NCBI GenBank assembly: GCA_963693305.1
Contig: OY855912.1
Location: 4,988,501 to 5,052,500, forward strand
DNA length: 64,000 nt
Reading direction: 5' to 3'
Source: Meandrina meandrites
Taxonomy: Eukaryota > Cnidaria > Anthozoa > Scleractinia > Meandrinidae
The notes under the pieces are model-generated. The model did not search any database. It saw nothing but the letters and a program-made list of their open reading frames with translations, and was not told the origin of the DNA. Shown piece after piece: positions 49,701 through 59,900 of the stretch. How positions within the stretch are numbered: the stretch's first letter is position 1; each line of letters begins with the position of its first letter. Made by a program: the position numbers and the translations under genes.

Positions 49701-52700
49701 GTCAAACGTCTACGAGTATAATCTCCGGGTTTTTTTTTTTGAACCTCGGAAATCTTCGGAATATCTCGGTTGACCTTCGGCACTCGTAAATATAGAACAA
49801 GATATTCCCGTGCTTAAGACCGGCTTACGAAATCGTTAATGTTAATGAAACTTGCACTCCTTATTAGCCAACCAGAATTGAGTTCTGTTTTCAGGAGTAT
49901 TACCACTATGCCAAATGCTTGACACAGCCACAGCAGTGATAGCCTGGAGAGGGAGTGCGACCCGATCTCTCCTAAAAACGACTGCATTGGAGGCTATACA
50001 CTAATGACTACTGTTAAACTTTTTTGTCTTTCACCAGGCCGAGCGTCTTCGCAAGCAAGCTGAGCAGGAGAAACTGGAGGCCGTGGACAACTTAGGCCAA
50101 GTCACCGCCCAGAACAACACACTCACCCAAGCCAAGCGTAAACTGGAAGGACAAGTCAACACCTTGCAAGAGGAGGCAGAAGATCTGGAGAACGAAGCCA
50201 AGAATGCCGACGACAGGGCCAAGAAGGCTGCTATTGAGGTAATGTTTGGCCTAACGTCTTAAATTATTACTATACATTCAGAGCTTAATTTGAAAACACT
50301 TGTTCAGATTTTGTTTGCTTCGAAACGATGTGGAGAACTAACTACCTAGCGGTTGTGGAACATAAACAACACCAAAACAGCACTGAATGCCGGTAGTAAG
50401 ATTGTTTTACACCTGATCCCATTTGTGTCCGCGTACCAATTTTAGCAAAGGCTGCTGACGTTTGAAGAAGAACAACTGGCGCGGCTGTCAAGGAATACGA
50501 TATTGAAAGCATGCTAAATGTGACGACCTTCTCTTTACAGTTGGCCCGTCTACAACAAGAGCTGCAGCAGGCTCAGGATCGCATTGCTAATTCTGATAGA
50601 GGCCGCTTGTCAGCCGAACGCCAGGTCAAGGATCTGGAAGTGAAACTTGAGGAACTTGAAGCCCAGGGTGGTAAAGCTCTCAAGAATCAGATCAAGAAAT
50701 TAGAACAGAGGGTCAGTAGTTATTTGTACCTTTCTACGTTTCACCAGTCACCTGGACCTTCTTTTGTCAGGAATTGTGTTGTGCCTCAAAAGTAATCTCT
50801 GTTGTCCATCACAGGTTCGAGAATTGGAAGTTGACCTGGACAATGAAACCAGACGTGCCGCAGAGAACCAGAAGCTCGGCAAGAAGCAAGAGAGGCGTTT
50901 GAAAGATGTGCTGCAACAGCAGGAGGAAGACCAAAAGAATATGCAGCACTTCAAGGACCAAGTCGACCGCCTCAACAAGAAGATTAAGGCTACCAAGACC
51001 AACCAGGAAGAAGCGGTACGCACTCTCCTCTCCTCTCCTCTCCTCTCCTCTCCTCTCCTCTCCTCTCCTCTCCTCTCCTCTCCTCTCCTCTCCTCTCCTC
51101 TCCTAACAAGGAGCAAAATCGCTGAGAAGTAGACAGGTTTCGTTAAGAGCATGTACCACATGTTTTTGTTGAGAGCACTAGCGTCTCTCCAAATCTCATT
51201 CGTGTGTTCTTGTTTTTCGCATTCCAGGAGAACCTTGCCGCTCAGTACCTCGCCAAAGTGCGTAAGCTGCAGAAGGACCTGGAAGACGCCGAGGACCGTG
51301 CAGAGACCGCTGAGAGTGCGCTGAACAAGGCTCGTAGCCGCGCCCGTGCGAGCGCTGGAGGCAGTGGAGCAATCGGAAGGCAGACGTCGAGAGAGGTCTC
51401 TAGGCCTTTATCTCCTTTGCATCACAGATATCACTCTTGTACTCTATTGTCCCCAAACTCCAGCATATACTCGAACAATAACTCTAGATACTCGAGTAAT
51501 TATTAATTTTATCCGCAGTGTGCTTACCAAGCTTCTCCTATCGCTGTAATGTAGATTCCATTCCTCTCTCTTGCCAGTGTGTTCGCTAAACTGCTTCTGT
51601 CTCGTCATGTCACTAATTATCACCCGTGGGTACTCCTGTAAGTACCCCCCGTCTGTACTCCCGTCAGTACTCTATTCTTTTACGAGACAGTTTTACAACA
51701 ATGTGAACCCAATTTGAGCTTTAGATTTCGCGAAATAAAGCTTCAGTTTTGATGATAGAGCGTTGTAATGGAAGCTTACTATTCCATGACAAACCCAGAA
51801 CCAACGAAATTAAATATGTTTCTCAAGATTTGCACATAAAGGAAAAGCAAAGATTTTATTAGGCCAATTGTGAATAAATGTCTGGTGGCTTTGTTGGCGG
51901 ATCAATGGCTCGTTTACATAAATAAATTAAACGACAACGAGGTGAAAATTGCTACTGCTTTGGAATGTAAATATTGATTAGAAACATACAGCCTCGCAAT
52001 TGTTTGTCTTCATCAGTGAAAACTGAAATTTGCATCAGAATGGAGATAAAAGTGGCGATAATATCGTACACACGCATGATTGGCCAAACGAACGTCTATT
52101 TCATTATTGGCAACATCGCTCCGTTGTGTGGCGTGGAGTGTAGTTTATGCAACAAGTTGAGCCCCGTTTCAATAACAAACCCTTCATGTTAGGTAAACAT
52201 GACCTTTTCTGCTAAATCTCCCGGAAAGCCGACCTCTGCTTTCAATGCTAATTGGCATGGTTTCTTTTGATAAGCCTACGTTTCGCTTAATTGATGAACC
52301 TCCTCTTACAAAGTACAGCGATTTAATGAAAGTTGATGGTTTGCTAACAAAATCGTTGTTTACTTTATAGTGACATGACGAGGGTTCTGACTTCTTGGCG
52401 ATTAACTATTGCTTTCTCTGTTGATCGTATCTGTCTAATTCCTTTGCAAACACCCTTATTGCCAGTGTTCGTTCTTTGTTCACGCTTAGCTGATCTAGAG
52501 TTATGTTGATTTAATTGCTCTCTTAGTATAGCCTTTTGCTTTATTACTTTTTCAGCCCCGTTCGTGTGTTTAATTAAGTTAAGGGGTGCCACACTTGCTT
52601 TATGGTTTATTGTTCTAACGGTTATTTAACATGCAAACGTCTAATTAATTGAGTGACAGGCGCTGTAAAGTATAGTCAATTTAGTCAACGCTTCTGAAAA

Positions 52701-54126
52701 CTAGCGTAAACGTCACGTGTGCATTGATGGGTACCCAAATAACATTGTCACAATTTCATCTTGTACACTTGACACTCGTAATGCAGACGTAATATTTTGT
52801 TGCATAATCCTTTTATTTTGACGTGTCTGTATTCTCTCGCTCCTCCAGCCTTCCTAACATCAATCCCAGTAGTAGCAATCGTAGAGGGATCCCGCGTACC
52901 CTTAGCATTTATTAGTAGGCTGCACTGGGCGATGCAGTGATCAGCTGCGACAGTGGCAGCGCCGGGCACTATGGTATATTCACTATTAACTGTTTCTCTC
53001 GGCATGTTTATGCCACAGAGACTCCGCAGTCCAACTCCTAGCGCTGGCGAGGATTGAAGATTGCACTTAGGTAAACTGATCCGCTCAGAGAGAGATTCAG
53101 GCATCCAAACCTTGCGGTGCCGGTTCTAGATTCACCAGCTCATTTCGTCGTACCTTTGTCACAAGTGCCGTCGCTCATCTCACAGCTCGCCCAGTGAAAG
53201 TCATTTACTGCACTAAGCTCGTAACTCCTGCCACTTTTTGCATCAATCACTTTACTCCACTCCCTCGATCACTGTTCCATTCACCGTTGTTGGCATCTTT
53301 GCTTTTGTTGCAAAAAGCGCTTAAGATGTCTTATGAATCACTTTGCACACTTTTTTCCTGACTTGAACACTTGCACTGCAAATGGCTTTCTTCTCTGGGG
53401 CTGACAAAATTCGATGTTATTCAGCGCAAAACACTGAGTCTTTTAAGTTGCGGCTTACGGAAACGGGTCGACTTTTCACTTGATCGTGTGCAAGTTTCCA
53501 GGTTAAGGGCGGAAGTGTGCAAAGAAACTTCCGCCGGAAGTGAGTTTCTAACCCCGCACTGTTTGTGGGATAGGTATCCTTTAGCCGCCCTCCACAACCG
53601 ATAGACTCGAGCACTCCCTTGAAAAGGGTAAGCACTCTTTCTCCCTTTTCACACGTTCATGATATATTTACAGTTAAGTCAAGACATGTGACTCTTGGCC
53701 AACTTCTGTTGGGAGATATTCCAAAGACTGCCACGCCCCGACTTCACTGATGTAAAGGAGGCCTTCCCGTACCAGTGTAATAGTGGTGCTTCCTTTCGTC
53801 CCTTTTGTTGAACGCACCCTCTGTTGTGGACATCTCTAGAAGTAGGCAGCTCTAAAGCATATAGAGTTGACTAATTTTTCTTTTCTTCTAACAAGAAACT
53901 GCACAGTCGAGTTAGCTGGTTGTAATCCTCTTTTCAATAGCAGCTGCCTGCCCTTTCCCTCTCCACGTTCCCCGGCATAATCATTATCAATTTTTGTCCC
54001 AACAAAGTCAACTGATTTTCATTTTTTTTTTTATTTTTCTCTTTGTAGTCTTCCTTCAGCCGAGGTCTGTCCGCTTCTGGCCGCAGTCACTCGTCGACTT
54101 CAATGGACGATAGCATGGATTCTTGA
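25715..54126 (+). CDS. MYH: striated-type class II myosin heavy chain
   Basis: Actin-activated motor ATPase of thick filaments in contractile cells. I assembled 49 coding exons (listed in the three segment entries below), total 5859 bp, 1952 aa; the usual muscle heavy chain is about 1940 aa, so no exon seems to be missing. The start is placed at MEVEDP; an in-frame ATG 36 bp upstream is less likely, because family N-termini begin close to this point. Order: SH3-like N-terminus, motor with P-loop 172-179, switch I 230-239, switch II DIAGFE 454-459, loop 2 about 620-640, SH2 Cys682 and SH1 Cys692, converter, two light-chain binding helices, invariant proline 824, about 1080 residues of heptad coiled coil, and a Ser-rich tailpiece. 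Striated rather than non-muscle type is shown by [49 protein letters not shown] and [20 protein letters not shown]. It corresponds to the ST-MyHC class described from Nematostella muscle. One orthologous gene name cannot be fixed without a tree. Confidence 0.97.
27542..27558. promoter_or_regulatory. CArG box with adjoining E-box in myosin intron 2
   Basis: CCATATATGG is a perfect SRF (CArG) consensus, followed after 1 bp by CACGTG, an E-box. SRF and bHLH sites often drive muscle genes, and the early long intron is a usual enhancer place. Function here is inference. Confidence 0.35.
28557..28722. mobile_element. foldback element, family A copy 2
   Basis: GAGTTGCCTCTTGCCTCAGT, then TTCAAAATGAGTCC, on the left is mirrored by GACTCATTTTGAAACAGAGG, then CAAAGAGTAACTC, on the right. 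Same family as 12789-12940. It lies in intron 2 of the myosin gene. Confidence 0.65.
29850..30115 (+). other. GC-AG intron after the P-loop exon
   Basis: Exon 4 ends DHKQE and exon 5 begins GGTLEDQV, which fits the family exactly. The only junction keeping frame and homology is AG|GCAAGT, a perfect GC-type donor, with acceptor TTAG at 30112-30115. No GT donor gives the same protein without adding non-homologous residues. Confidence 0.85.
30768..30815 (+). mobile_element. SINE fragment in myosin intron 6
   Basis: CTGTTATGGACTAGCATCCA is close to GCTATGGACTAGCATCCCAT in the SINE at 59334-59640. Only this inner block remains. Confidence 0.4.
31315..31633. mobile_element. inverted-repeat element in myosin intron 7
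   Basis: TGTAAAGTTCCGAAAGTAAC at the left and, in reverse complement, TGTAAAGTTCTGAAAGTAAC at the right: about 27 bp with two differences. The interior repeats AACAACCCTCTGA-like blocks. It lies directly beside the foldback that starts at 31639. Confidence 0.65.
31639..32376. mobile_element. foldback element interrupted by an hAT-type insertion
   Basis: With the inner element removed, the left arm (GTCATTACAGGGAAATCTCA then GACCGAGGCC, from 31658) pairs almost perfectly with the right arm (GGCCTCGGTCTGAGATTTC then CCTGTAATGAC) around a short GC-rich loop. The outermost CTTATTAACC and GGTTAATAAG also pair. The inner element was inserted into the right arm. Confidence 0.75.
31747..32336. mobile_element. 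non-autonomous hAT-like transposon with 8-bp target duplication
   Basis: The termini TAGGGCTGCAACGATACA and TGTATCGTTGCAGCCCTA are exact inverted repeats of 18 bp. GAGATTTC occurs immediately before (31739-31746) and immediately after (32337-32344), an exact 8-bp duplication as made by hAT transposases. At 590 bp with no transposase frame it is a MITE. It lies in myosin intron 7. Confidence 0.88.
33961..34074. repeat. foldback repeat in myosin intron 10
   Basis: AACAATTATCCTGCTCAGTC, then TTGCGGAATATCG, on the left pairs with CGATATTCCGCGCGATTTCG, then CAGCATAATTGTT, on the right, arms about 47 bp with several mismatches, loop GGCCTACGGCC. Confidence 0.7.
35270..35810. repeat. two-copy tandem duplication, period 251 bp, in myosin intron 13
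   Basis: CAACATAGTCAAATAGTAGT starts at 35270 and 35521. The units are nearly identical to TACCAGTGCTTGCATG; the second carries an extra block of about 33 bp (GTCCCTCAAAGTTTTGCAGT and following). A GCTTGC-rich tail follows to about 35910. Confidence 0.9.
37285..37385 (+). mobile_element. tRNA-derived SINE fragment in myosin intron 16
   Basis: GGAGCCGTAGTGGTTATTGT is A-box-like and GATTCAAACTCTAGCC is a decayed B box. It is strongly diverged, with the body missing. Confidence 0.4.
37958..38127. repeat. foldback element in myosin intron 18
   Basis: Left arm AAATGTATCTTATTTACAAG, then GCTAAAATG, and right arm CATTTTAGCCTTGTATGTAA, then GATACATTT, are inverted copies. They continue through AGTTTAAACCAAACGTTTTC inward; arms about 70 bp, loop about 25 bp. 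Confidence 0.85.
38267..44584 (+). other. MYH: myosin segment 2: neck and proximal rod exons 19-33
   Basis: Exon coordinates: 38267-38348, 38443-38502, 39015-39128, 39442-39522, 39880-40008, 40211-40333, 40453-40539, 40655-40735, 40989-41053, 41358-41448, 42497-42553, 43736-43822, 43978-44144, 44348-44426, 44525-44584. Exon 19 encodes the regulatory light-chain helix ([20 protein letters not shown]); exon 20 begins with KVKPLL, whose proline marks the head-rod junction. From there the translation is an unbroken heptad pattern rich in Glu, Lys, Leu and Gln, with the family-typical blocks [29 protein letters not shown] and [18 protein letters not shown]. Most rod exons are 57 to 130 bp and in phase 0, so many could be skipped without breaking frame. 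Confidence 0.93.
41449..43735 (+). other. introns 28 and 29 of the myosin gene
   Basis: Two introns of about 1.05 and 1.2 kb flanking the 57-bp exon 29. No further exon is needed because [19 protein letters not shown] continues in frame on both sides. A hairpin at 42963-43008 (GGCCATGTTTGTGCCC, with the complement GGGCACAAATATGGC) is the only clear structure. Confidence 0.75.
45494..45529. repeat. 36-bp near-perfect palindrome in myosin intron 34
   Basis: ACAACTTGAAAGGTTTA, GC, TAAACTTTTCAAGTTGT: 17-bp arms with one mismatch and a 2-base centre. Confidence 0.85.
46040..47290. repeat. minisatellite-like repeat shared by myosin introns 35 and 38
   Basis: Units of about 100 bp containing AGTACTGCTCAATAGCTTTC-like, TTTGAATGGTCA, ACTAGG.TTTCATG and ACAGCATAATAAA blocks occur about three times in 46040-46390 (intron 35) and twice in 47100-47290 (intron 38). 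The sequence between (46422-46966) is coding and is not part of the repeat. I recall similar tandem blocks from stony corals but could not check. Confidence 0.65.
48295..48793 (+). repeat. repeat-rich intron 41 with C-run cluster
   Basis: Contains repeated CCCTATTTCAGGCC / CCCTGTTTCAGACC and GGCCGAAAAATCG-like blocks, then at 48687-48715 five C runs of 4 to 6 separated by single bases. On the minus strand this reads as five G runs, a G-quadruplex motif. Confidence 0.7.
51023..51104. repeat. (TCCTC)n pentanucleotide array, about 16 copies
   Basis: A perfect pure array beginning 7 bp after the donor of exon 47 (GTACGCA). Exceptionally uniform, so probably unstable in length. The pure pyrimidine strand is the RNA strand of the myosin transcript. 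Confidence 0.97.
51228..51739 (+). other. possible alternative last exon of the myosin gene
   Basis: If the donor at 51396 is not used, exon 48 stays open for 36 more codons to a TAA ending at 51506, giving a Ser/Tyr/Asn-rich tail (contains [11 protein letters not shown] and [11 protein letters not shown]) and a 1963-residue protein. An AATAAA lies at 51734-51739, about 230 bp after that stop, where a polyadenylation signal would be expected. Both facts are seen in the sequence; use of this end is inference and needs transcript data. The spliced end at 54049-54126 is taken as the main form. Confidence 0.4.
51740..54048 (+). other. remainder of the last myosin intron
   Basis: 2.3 kb with no recognised exon. 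A short inverted repeat GGCGGAAGT/ACTTCCGCC is near 53507-53535, and a duplicated GTACTCC.GT.AGTAC block near 51630-51670. Confidence 0.6.
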
Positions 54127-54443
54127 ATTAATTATCTGAAATTTTATGATTAGGATTAGTCACAGGATTCGAGGTTCAAATGATTAAAGGACAGCTTATA
54201 GTCCACTAGGTTTCAATTAATCGTGTCGAATGCTAGTTCTTTTAAAAGCCTTTGTCTTGGGGAAATAGATTTTGGAGGATAGTTCAGGCTCACAAGTATT
54301 TTTTTCTACAAAAAATGGAATATGTAACTTTCCATAGAGAGACAGACATCATTTAGTTTGAAACGCTATTTTTGACTCGAGGAGCTCTTTCCTTGAACTC
54401 GTAGTAGTTATTTCTATTTTGTCTACAAAAACATTTGCAGCTC

Positions 54444-54449
54444 ATTAAA
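54444..54449 (+). promoter_or_regulatory. candidate poly(A) signal of the myosin gene
   Basis: ATTAAA, the commonest variant signal, about 320 bp after the TGA at 54126. I saw no AATAAA nearer. Confidence 0.3.
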
Positions 54450-55000
54450 CACTGCTTATTCAACCATCGCGTGTTTCTTACTGAAAGCTTCTTACTTCAT
54501 AATTCATTGAATGTCGTTACTTAAACCTTTCAGCGTGTCACGCAATCTTTGTTTTATGGACCACTCCAGAAGGTGATGAGGCGGCTACGTCACATTTTAC
54601 AAATCCCTTACATATCTCTGAACGCATTTCAGAACGAAGCATACAGAAACAAAAGGAACCATTCAAATCCTTTGATACTGGATTGAAGGTTGCACAATAC
54701 CTTCGAGGGTGTCCTTCGGGAAAAAAATTCGTACGCGCGTTGTTTTGAAGTAAACTACCACAAATTATATATCAATAGAAAGGCAAAGAACTGTAGAATT
54801 CGTAAAAAAATATCCGTTGTTTGTCAGACCCATTCTTGAGAAGAAAGAAGCCGATGAACCGAAAACGAGCGAGTGTCATTCCGCCGAATTAATCTAGCCT
54901 GCGTAGCTAAATTAATCGGGCTAAACTATCAAACACAACCACTATTGCAAAAGTGCTGCACAATGTTAATCAGCAAGTATCAATCTCTCAAAGGGTGTCT
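54450..55000. other. intergenic, nothing recognised
   Basis: No ORF of interest, no SPX-like coding block, no clear repeat. Confidence 0.5.
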
Positions 55001-55312
55001 GGCTTTTTCGTTATTCTTATTGGTTATCTTTTTATAGACCCATGAACTTTTAGTAGCAAATAATTTGCCGACCCCGTTGCGTTCGTGGCCGTAAAATGAG
55101 AAATATCCAAATTAAAGCCAATCCCCAACACCCTTTTGTTCCTCGATGCTTAACGAGGCTTTTTCGTTATTCTTACTGGTTATCTTTTTATAGACCCATA
55201 AACTTTTAGTAGCAAATAATTTGCCGACCCCGTTGCGTTCGTGGCCGTAAAATGAGAAATATCCAAATTAAAGCTAATCCCCAACACCCTTTTGTTCCTT
55301 GATGCTTAACGA
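55001..55312. repeat. two-copy tandem duplication, period 156 bp
   Basis: GGCTTTTTCGTTATTCTTAT begins at 55001 and its near-identical copy at 55157; only a few substitutions are visible, so the duplication is young. Confidence 0.95.
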
Positions 55313-56964
55313 ATGTTCTGGCCAAATTTAACATCCGTCAACTCTACATACCCTATTAATTCATTCAAAGAGATGGTATTCTCGTGCGAAATGTTTGCGA
55401 GTTTTCGCCATTTGAAGACTTGTAAACACGTTACGCCCTTCTGTCAACAGGATATGCCGCCGGCCAATGAGATAATGGCACACCCCTACCGTTCACAGTA
55501 CAGCGAGCGAAACGATGTTCGCGGGAATTCAAAAATCATTAATAGTGTGACAGCACGTATTTCTCTTTGTTGAAAGCGTACGAGAGAAGTGGAAAAAACT
55601 AAGAAAAATATGCGGGGGAAGAGTACAGAAAATAGCAACGGGTAGTTCGATTTGTTCGAAGGATTCCTTGTCGCTCTCGGCCAAGCTTTCCTTCTTGCTT
55701 TCGGCAAATTCCGCTTTTGTCTTCTTTTTTGTCGCTGTCCAAGGACTTTTCTCTATTTTTTAACTCGTTTCACGACCTCAATAAGGCCAAAAAGAGAATC
55801 GAAGAGCGATAAAACAAAGATTGAGAATAAAAGAGAAGCAAAATCACATGTAAACAAAACAATGCTGATGATGTCCGTGTAATAAGAGCTCGCTGATACG
55901 GCCGTTTCGCGCAAAATCATCGCCGGGGAATCAACGCGCCATGACGATTATGACATCTAACTATTTTATTAACTTTTATTTAAAAACCCTTTTTTCGAAA
56001 TAACTCGCGCGCGTTTTAAGATTTTACTTTTAATTTTGGGGAAATGTTAGATTTAAAGTAAACTTTTATTTTAGTCTAAAAATTTTTTTTTCGACAAAAG
56101 TAGACCTCTGAAGGTATTGTGTACCCTTAGTTTTCCTTTCTTGTGTTGACGATTTGTTGAAGTACAGAAACTTTACCTTGTTGATATTAAGCTTAGGGCA
56201 GCACGCTCTTCGCACTACATTTCTAAAGTTTCGAATTGAGTAGAAACCTTGGTATTTTTCTCCGCTCGCCAAGTTTATTTGTGCCCAATAAACCACTACC
56301 CCCCCCCCCCCCCCCCCCCACCGGACGCGACGGGTAACTTAGGTACACGTAAGCTGGGCAAGCGCTTATTAGTCGGCATTTGGCCCATTTCAGCCATTTG
56401 TAGCTCGTCAACACAACACCGGATATCATGTCGGTGGGGTAGAATTTGGCTCTTTCCTATCCCTCCCATCTAAGACACGTCCCTCTCCCCCAACCTGATA
56501 TCATATCAAGCAAACCTTGCAAACGCTGTTGTACTTCGTTCAAGTTGCTGAAACCTATCCTGAATGAAGAATTGCGAAAATTCCTCAATCAAAAATATTT
56601 ATGTTTTTCCTCGGGTCTTTGCCAAGGTTATCCGGCCGCTGTCCATTGATGAACGGAAACAACGTCAAACAATACACCGTACGCTTCTTGCTATTGGTCG
56701 ATGATATTCACGTGACTGATAAATGAAAACAAAGGTCATTTCATACGACATTTTAATTTTCTCAAGCTATTCTGTTACTTCTCTCGCCCCTCGCATCTCC
56801 TTTACCTTTCTCTTTCTATCTTTCCATTTCTAATTCACAGCACTGCAGAAACAATCGCTTAAAGATATGATTAATCCCTACGCTTGCTGACTATCCGATA
56901 CTGTGATTGCATAATATTTTGCCGTGCTGTTTATTTCGTTCATTGATCAATCATCTGAATCAAG
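55313..56964. other. upstream flank of the XPR1-like gene
   Basis: Searched by eye on the + strand for SPX coding blocks (the N-terminal conserved start, the central helix pair and the Lys-rich C-terminal helix) without success. It contains a run of 21 C at 56299-56319. The promoter of the downstream gene should be here; no TATA box was recognised. Confidence 0.5.
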
Positions 56965-59900
56965 ATGCATTTCAAAGCCATGATGATGGTTGTGCAGAGC
57001 TTGGATAGCGACTCTAAAGAAAAGAAGCGGGCGAAAGCTTTGAGTCGTGCCTACGCAAGAGTTCCAATCTACCAGGTATGTTCTTTTTTATATATATCCG
57101 ATAGCTACATATCCGAAAGCTTTTAAGACCTTGATGCATACATTAACAATCATCAGCTATTTAAATAACCTAGTTCAAAAATTTGAATATCAAAAGAGGC
57201 CAAGTTGTTAGGCGTCACTTTTGTACGGTTTGGTCAAAGTGTCGCATTCTCAGTTTTGTGCGTGCGATAATTTTTTTTATCTTCAACGCAGGGGCTTTAA
57301 AATTTTGACGTTTGCCTTTGCCCCCAGTGATGAAGGATGTGAGTCCGACGCACAGTCTTGACCTTATCAAATTCCCGTTGTCACTTGGTGATTTTGCTTT
57401 GTTTTGAATAAAAAAATAATTTATGCTCCTATGACAAGTCCCTGTTATTATTGTCTGTACAATAATAACACGTTTTAAAACAGACAGGTTGCGAGAGTAA
57501 AGTAAATTATCAATTAACGAATCTTTTATTGATGCAGCACCAAAAATTTATGAGACGAGTAAGGAGAATTTTCATTTCGAGTCGGGAATGAAAGGGATAT
57601 ATTAGGTTGAGAGTAGCGGTCGGCAAAAGAGATTTCTGCAAGGAACGCACAAGTTTTCATATGAAGGGGTATGTAACGAAAAGTTAAGTATTTTGTTTTT
57701 ACACGAGTTTGTTCGTGTTCCTTCAGCGAAATTTCTTCGAAACGAGTCATATTTTTTTTTACCCAAAATTTTGATCTTTGATCCCGCAAATATTTTTCGA
57801 TCCCACTACATTGTTTTGTCGCGATGTCGATTTCGTCAAAATCACTGTTGACAGCATTGCCGCCAGCGCACGATCGAACTGTTTACCTTTTCTTTCATTA
57901 AAAAATTCTTAAAAATACAGAATTTCGTTCCTAATACTTTTTTTAGCTAGTCCGAAGGCCATGAAATACTGTATGAAATAAACTATAAAATCTCTAAAAA
58001 GTTCTAAAATCCCACCCCTTTGCAGGCCTTATATCCGGCTCATATACCTCGTCACGACCCTGTTATGCAGAAAACTATTCTAAGTCGTTTTAAACCACAG
58101 GCGTGGCTGTGATCTAAGACCTCACAATGGCAGCAACTGCTGCACTAGGCCGGGACCAGTATAATTGCAAGCTTACGAGAGCTTCTACACTATTGATTCT
58201 TTTATTCCAGGGGTGTGAATCTGATATTGAGATGACAGACCAAAGCTACCATCAGAAGACAGAGCTGGAAAATGACGAAAATGGCACACATGCAAATACT
58301 CAGGTTTGGAGAGTTCCTAAAAATCGAGCTGCAGAATTGCACCAGCGAACGATTGTGGCTAAAAATTTGTCATTTCTTTTTGTTTCAAACAGGACTTCCA
58401 GACTTGGCTAATATTTCGACTTGGTCTTCTGAGTGGCATGTTCTTTGTGCTGTTCACTGTGTTGATTATCGCAGGTATGAAGTTCATTATTTCTTAAAAC
58501 CATAACTTAATTAAAATCTTTCCCGCAAGTCAGCCTCGGTTTCGTGGCGCAACTAAGAGCGTTCCTGCCGCTATAGTTCATCCCAATATCCACGTAGAAG
58601 GGAACTGTGTAAGGTGCTCCAGTTAAACAGCACAATTTCCACGGTAGGGCTCCGGATTTCGGAACGCATTACCAATACTAGGCATCTCGCATCCCGACGA
58701 AAGGTTATGGGTAAAAACCTGTTTATTATAGGTAACTTTTAACATTATTCTGCATGGTGTGCGCATTCATAACAGACACTCGGTCTAAGAAAGGGGCAAA
58801 TTGTAGTACGTGATAACTGCCCTTTAATTAAAGTCATTGGTTTATTTTCCACCTCTTATTACAGCCATTAAAGCTGACAACGATATCCAGTGGGAGCCTG
58901 CATTCCGCATGTACAGAGGACTGTTTCTCTTCATTCTTGAATTGTTTTTGTTTGGAATCAATCTTTATGGCTGGACATATGTGGGGATTAACCACGCCCA
59001 TATCTGTGACTTAAATAAGTACGTCTGCCCTCTTCGAGTTCTGGAGGTAAGATCCGCTACAGGCCTGGAAAAGACAGTTAGCGCCGTTTTAATTTGGCAA
59101 TTTTCCTAGAAGTGCACTGTAAATTAGCCTTCTACGCAGATGTTATTTTGGTTCGTCACGCAATCTTGCGTGACGATCCAAAAGAACGTCTGCGTAGGAG
59201 GCTAACATTTTGTTTAAATTGTCAGTTTTGTTGTAGTCTGGAAGGTAAAAAGATAGGAGGAAGTCGCTGATTAACTGACAAAAGACACGCATGAAGGTTA
59301 TATTGGTAATGTTTTGTCACAAATAGCATACGCTCATTTTGAAAAAGTTCGATTAGTTAGTGTGCTGGACTCCGGATCGGGCGGTCCGGGTTCGAGCCCT
59401 GGCCGGGCCACGGCGTTGTGTTCTTTGGCAAGACACTTTACTCTCATAGTGCCTCTCTCCACCCAGGTGTATAAATGGGTACTGGCGAATGTACTGCTGG
59501 GGGTAACCCTGCTATGGACTAGCATCCCATCCAGGGGGGAGTAGAAATACTCCTAGTCGCTTCATGCTACGGAAACCGGGATAAGCTCCGGCCTGATGGG
59601 CCCCTTGGCTCGTAAGCAGACTTTACCTTTTTACCTACCTGTCTCGATCTCTACCAACAGATGGCCATGTCCTTTGCCGTCGTGTGGGGCGCAAGTGCTG
59701 TAGTTTTCCTCTTTTCAGACCAGTTTGGAATTCCTCCTTACGCCCATCCATTAGCACTGACGTGTTTCGTCTTGGTATTCGGCATCAACACGCTGAATGT
59801 TTGCTTCAGACACGCAAGGTTCTGGCTTCTCAAGGCATTGGTAAGTGGCACAGAACACTGTCGCGTTTATCTTGCGTTTTAATTCACCGTTCATACGGAT

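Larger units (their letters stand above)
45048..54126 (+). other. MYH: myosin segment 3: distal rod and tail exons 34-49
   Basis: Exon coordinates: 45048-45233, 45748-45944, 46422-46554, 46657-46794, 46888-46966, 47372-47487, 48017-48141, 48222-48294, 48794-48862, 48969-49019, 49384-49512, 50038-50238, 50541-50711, 50815-51015, 51228-51395, 54049-54126. This is the light-meromyosin part that packs into thick filaments. The coiled coil ends about residue 1905 ([13 protein letters not shown]), followed by a non-helical tail of roughly 45 residues rich in Ser, Gly and Arg ending [11 protein letters not shown] then TGA. The last intron (51396-54048) is the longest of the gene at 2.65 kb. The tail is longer and more Ser-rich than in vertebrate sarcomeric chains and could be phosphorylated (inference). 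Confidence 0.93.

Noticed and set aside
50748..51161. 137-codon minus-strand frame rich in Arg-Gly-Glu-Glu repeats
   Set aside because: It is only the reverse translation of the (TCCTC)n array and of myosin exon 47; there is no start context or family match.
54127..56964. Hidden SPX exons for the XPR1-like gene
   Set aside because: No open stretch encodes the conserved SPX N-terminus or helices and no compatible splice chain was found by eye; absence is stated with that limit.
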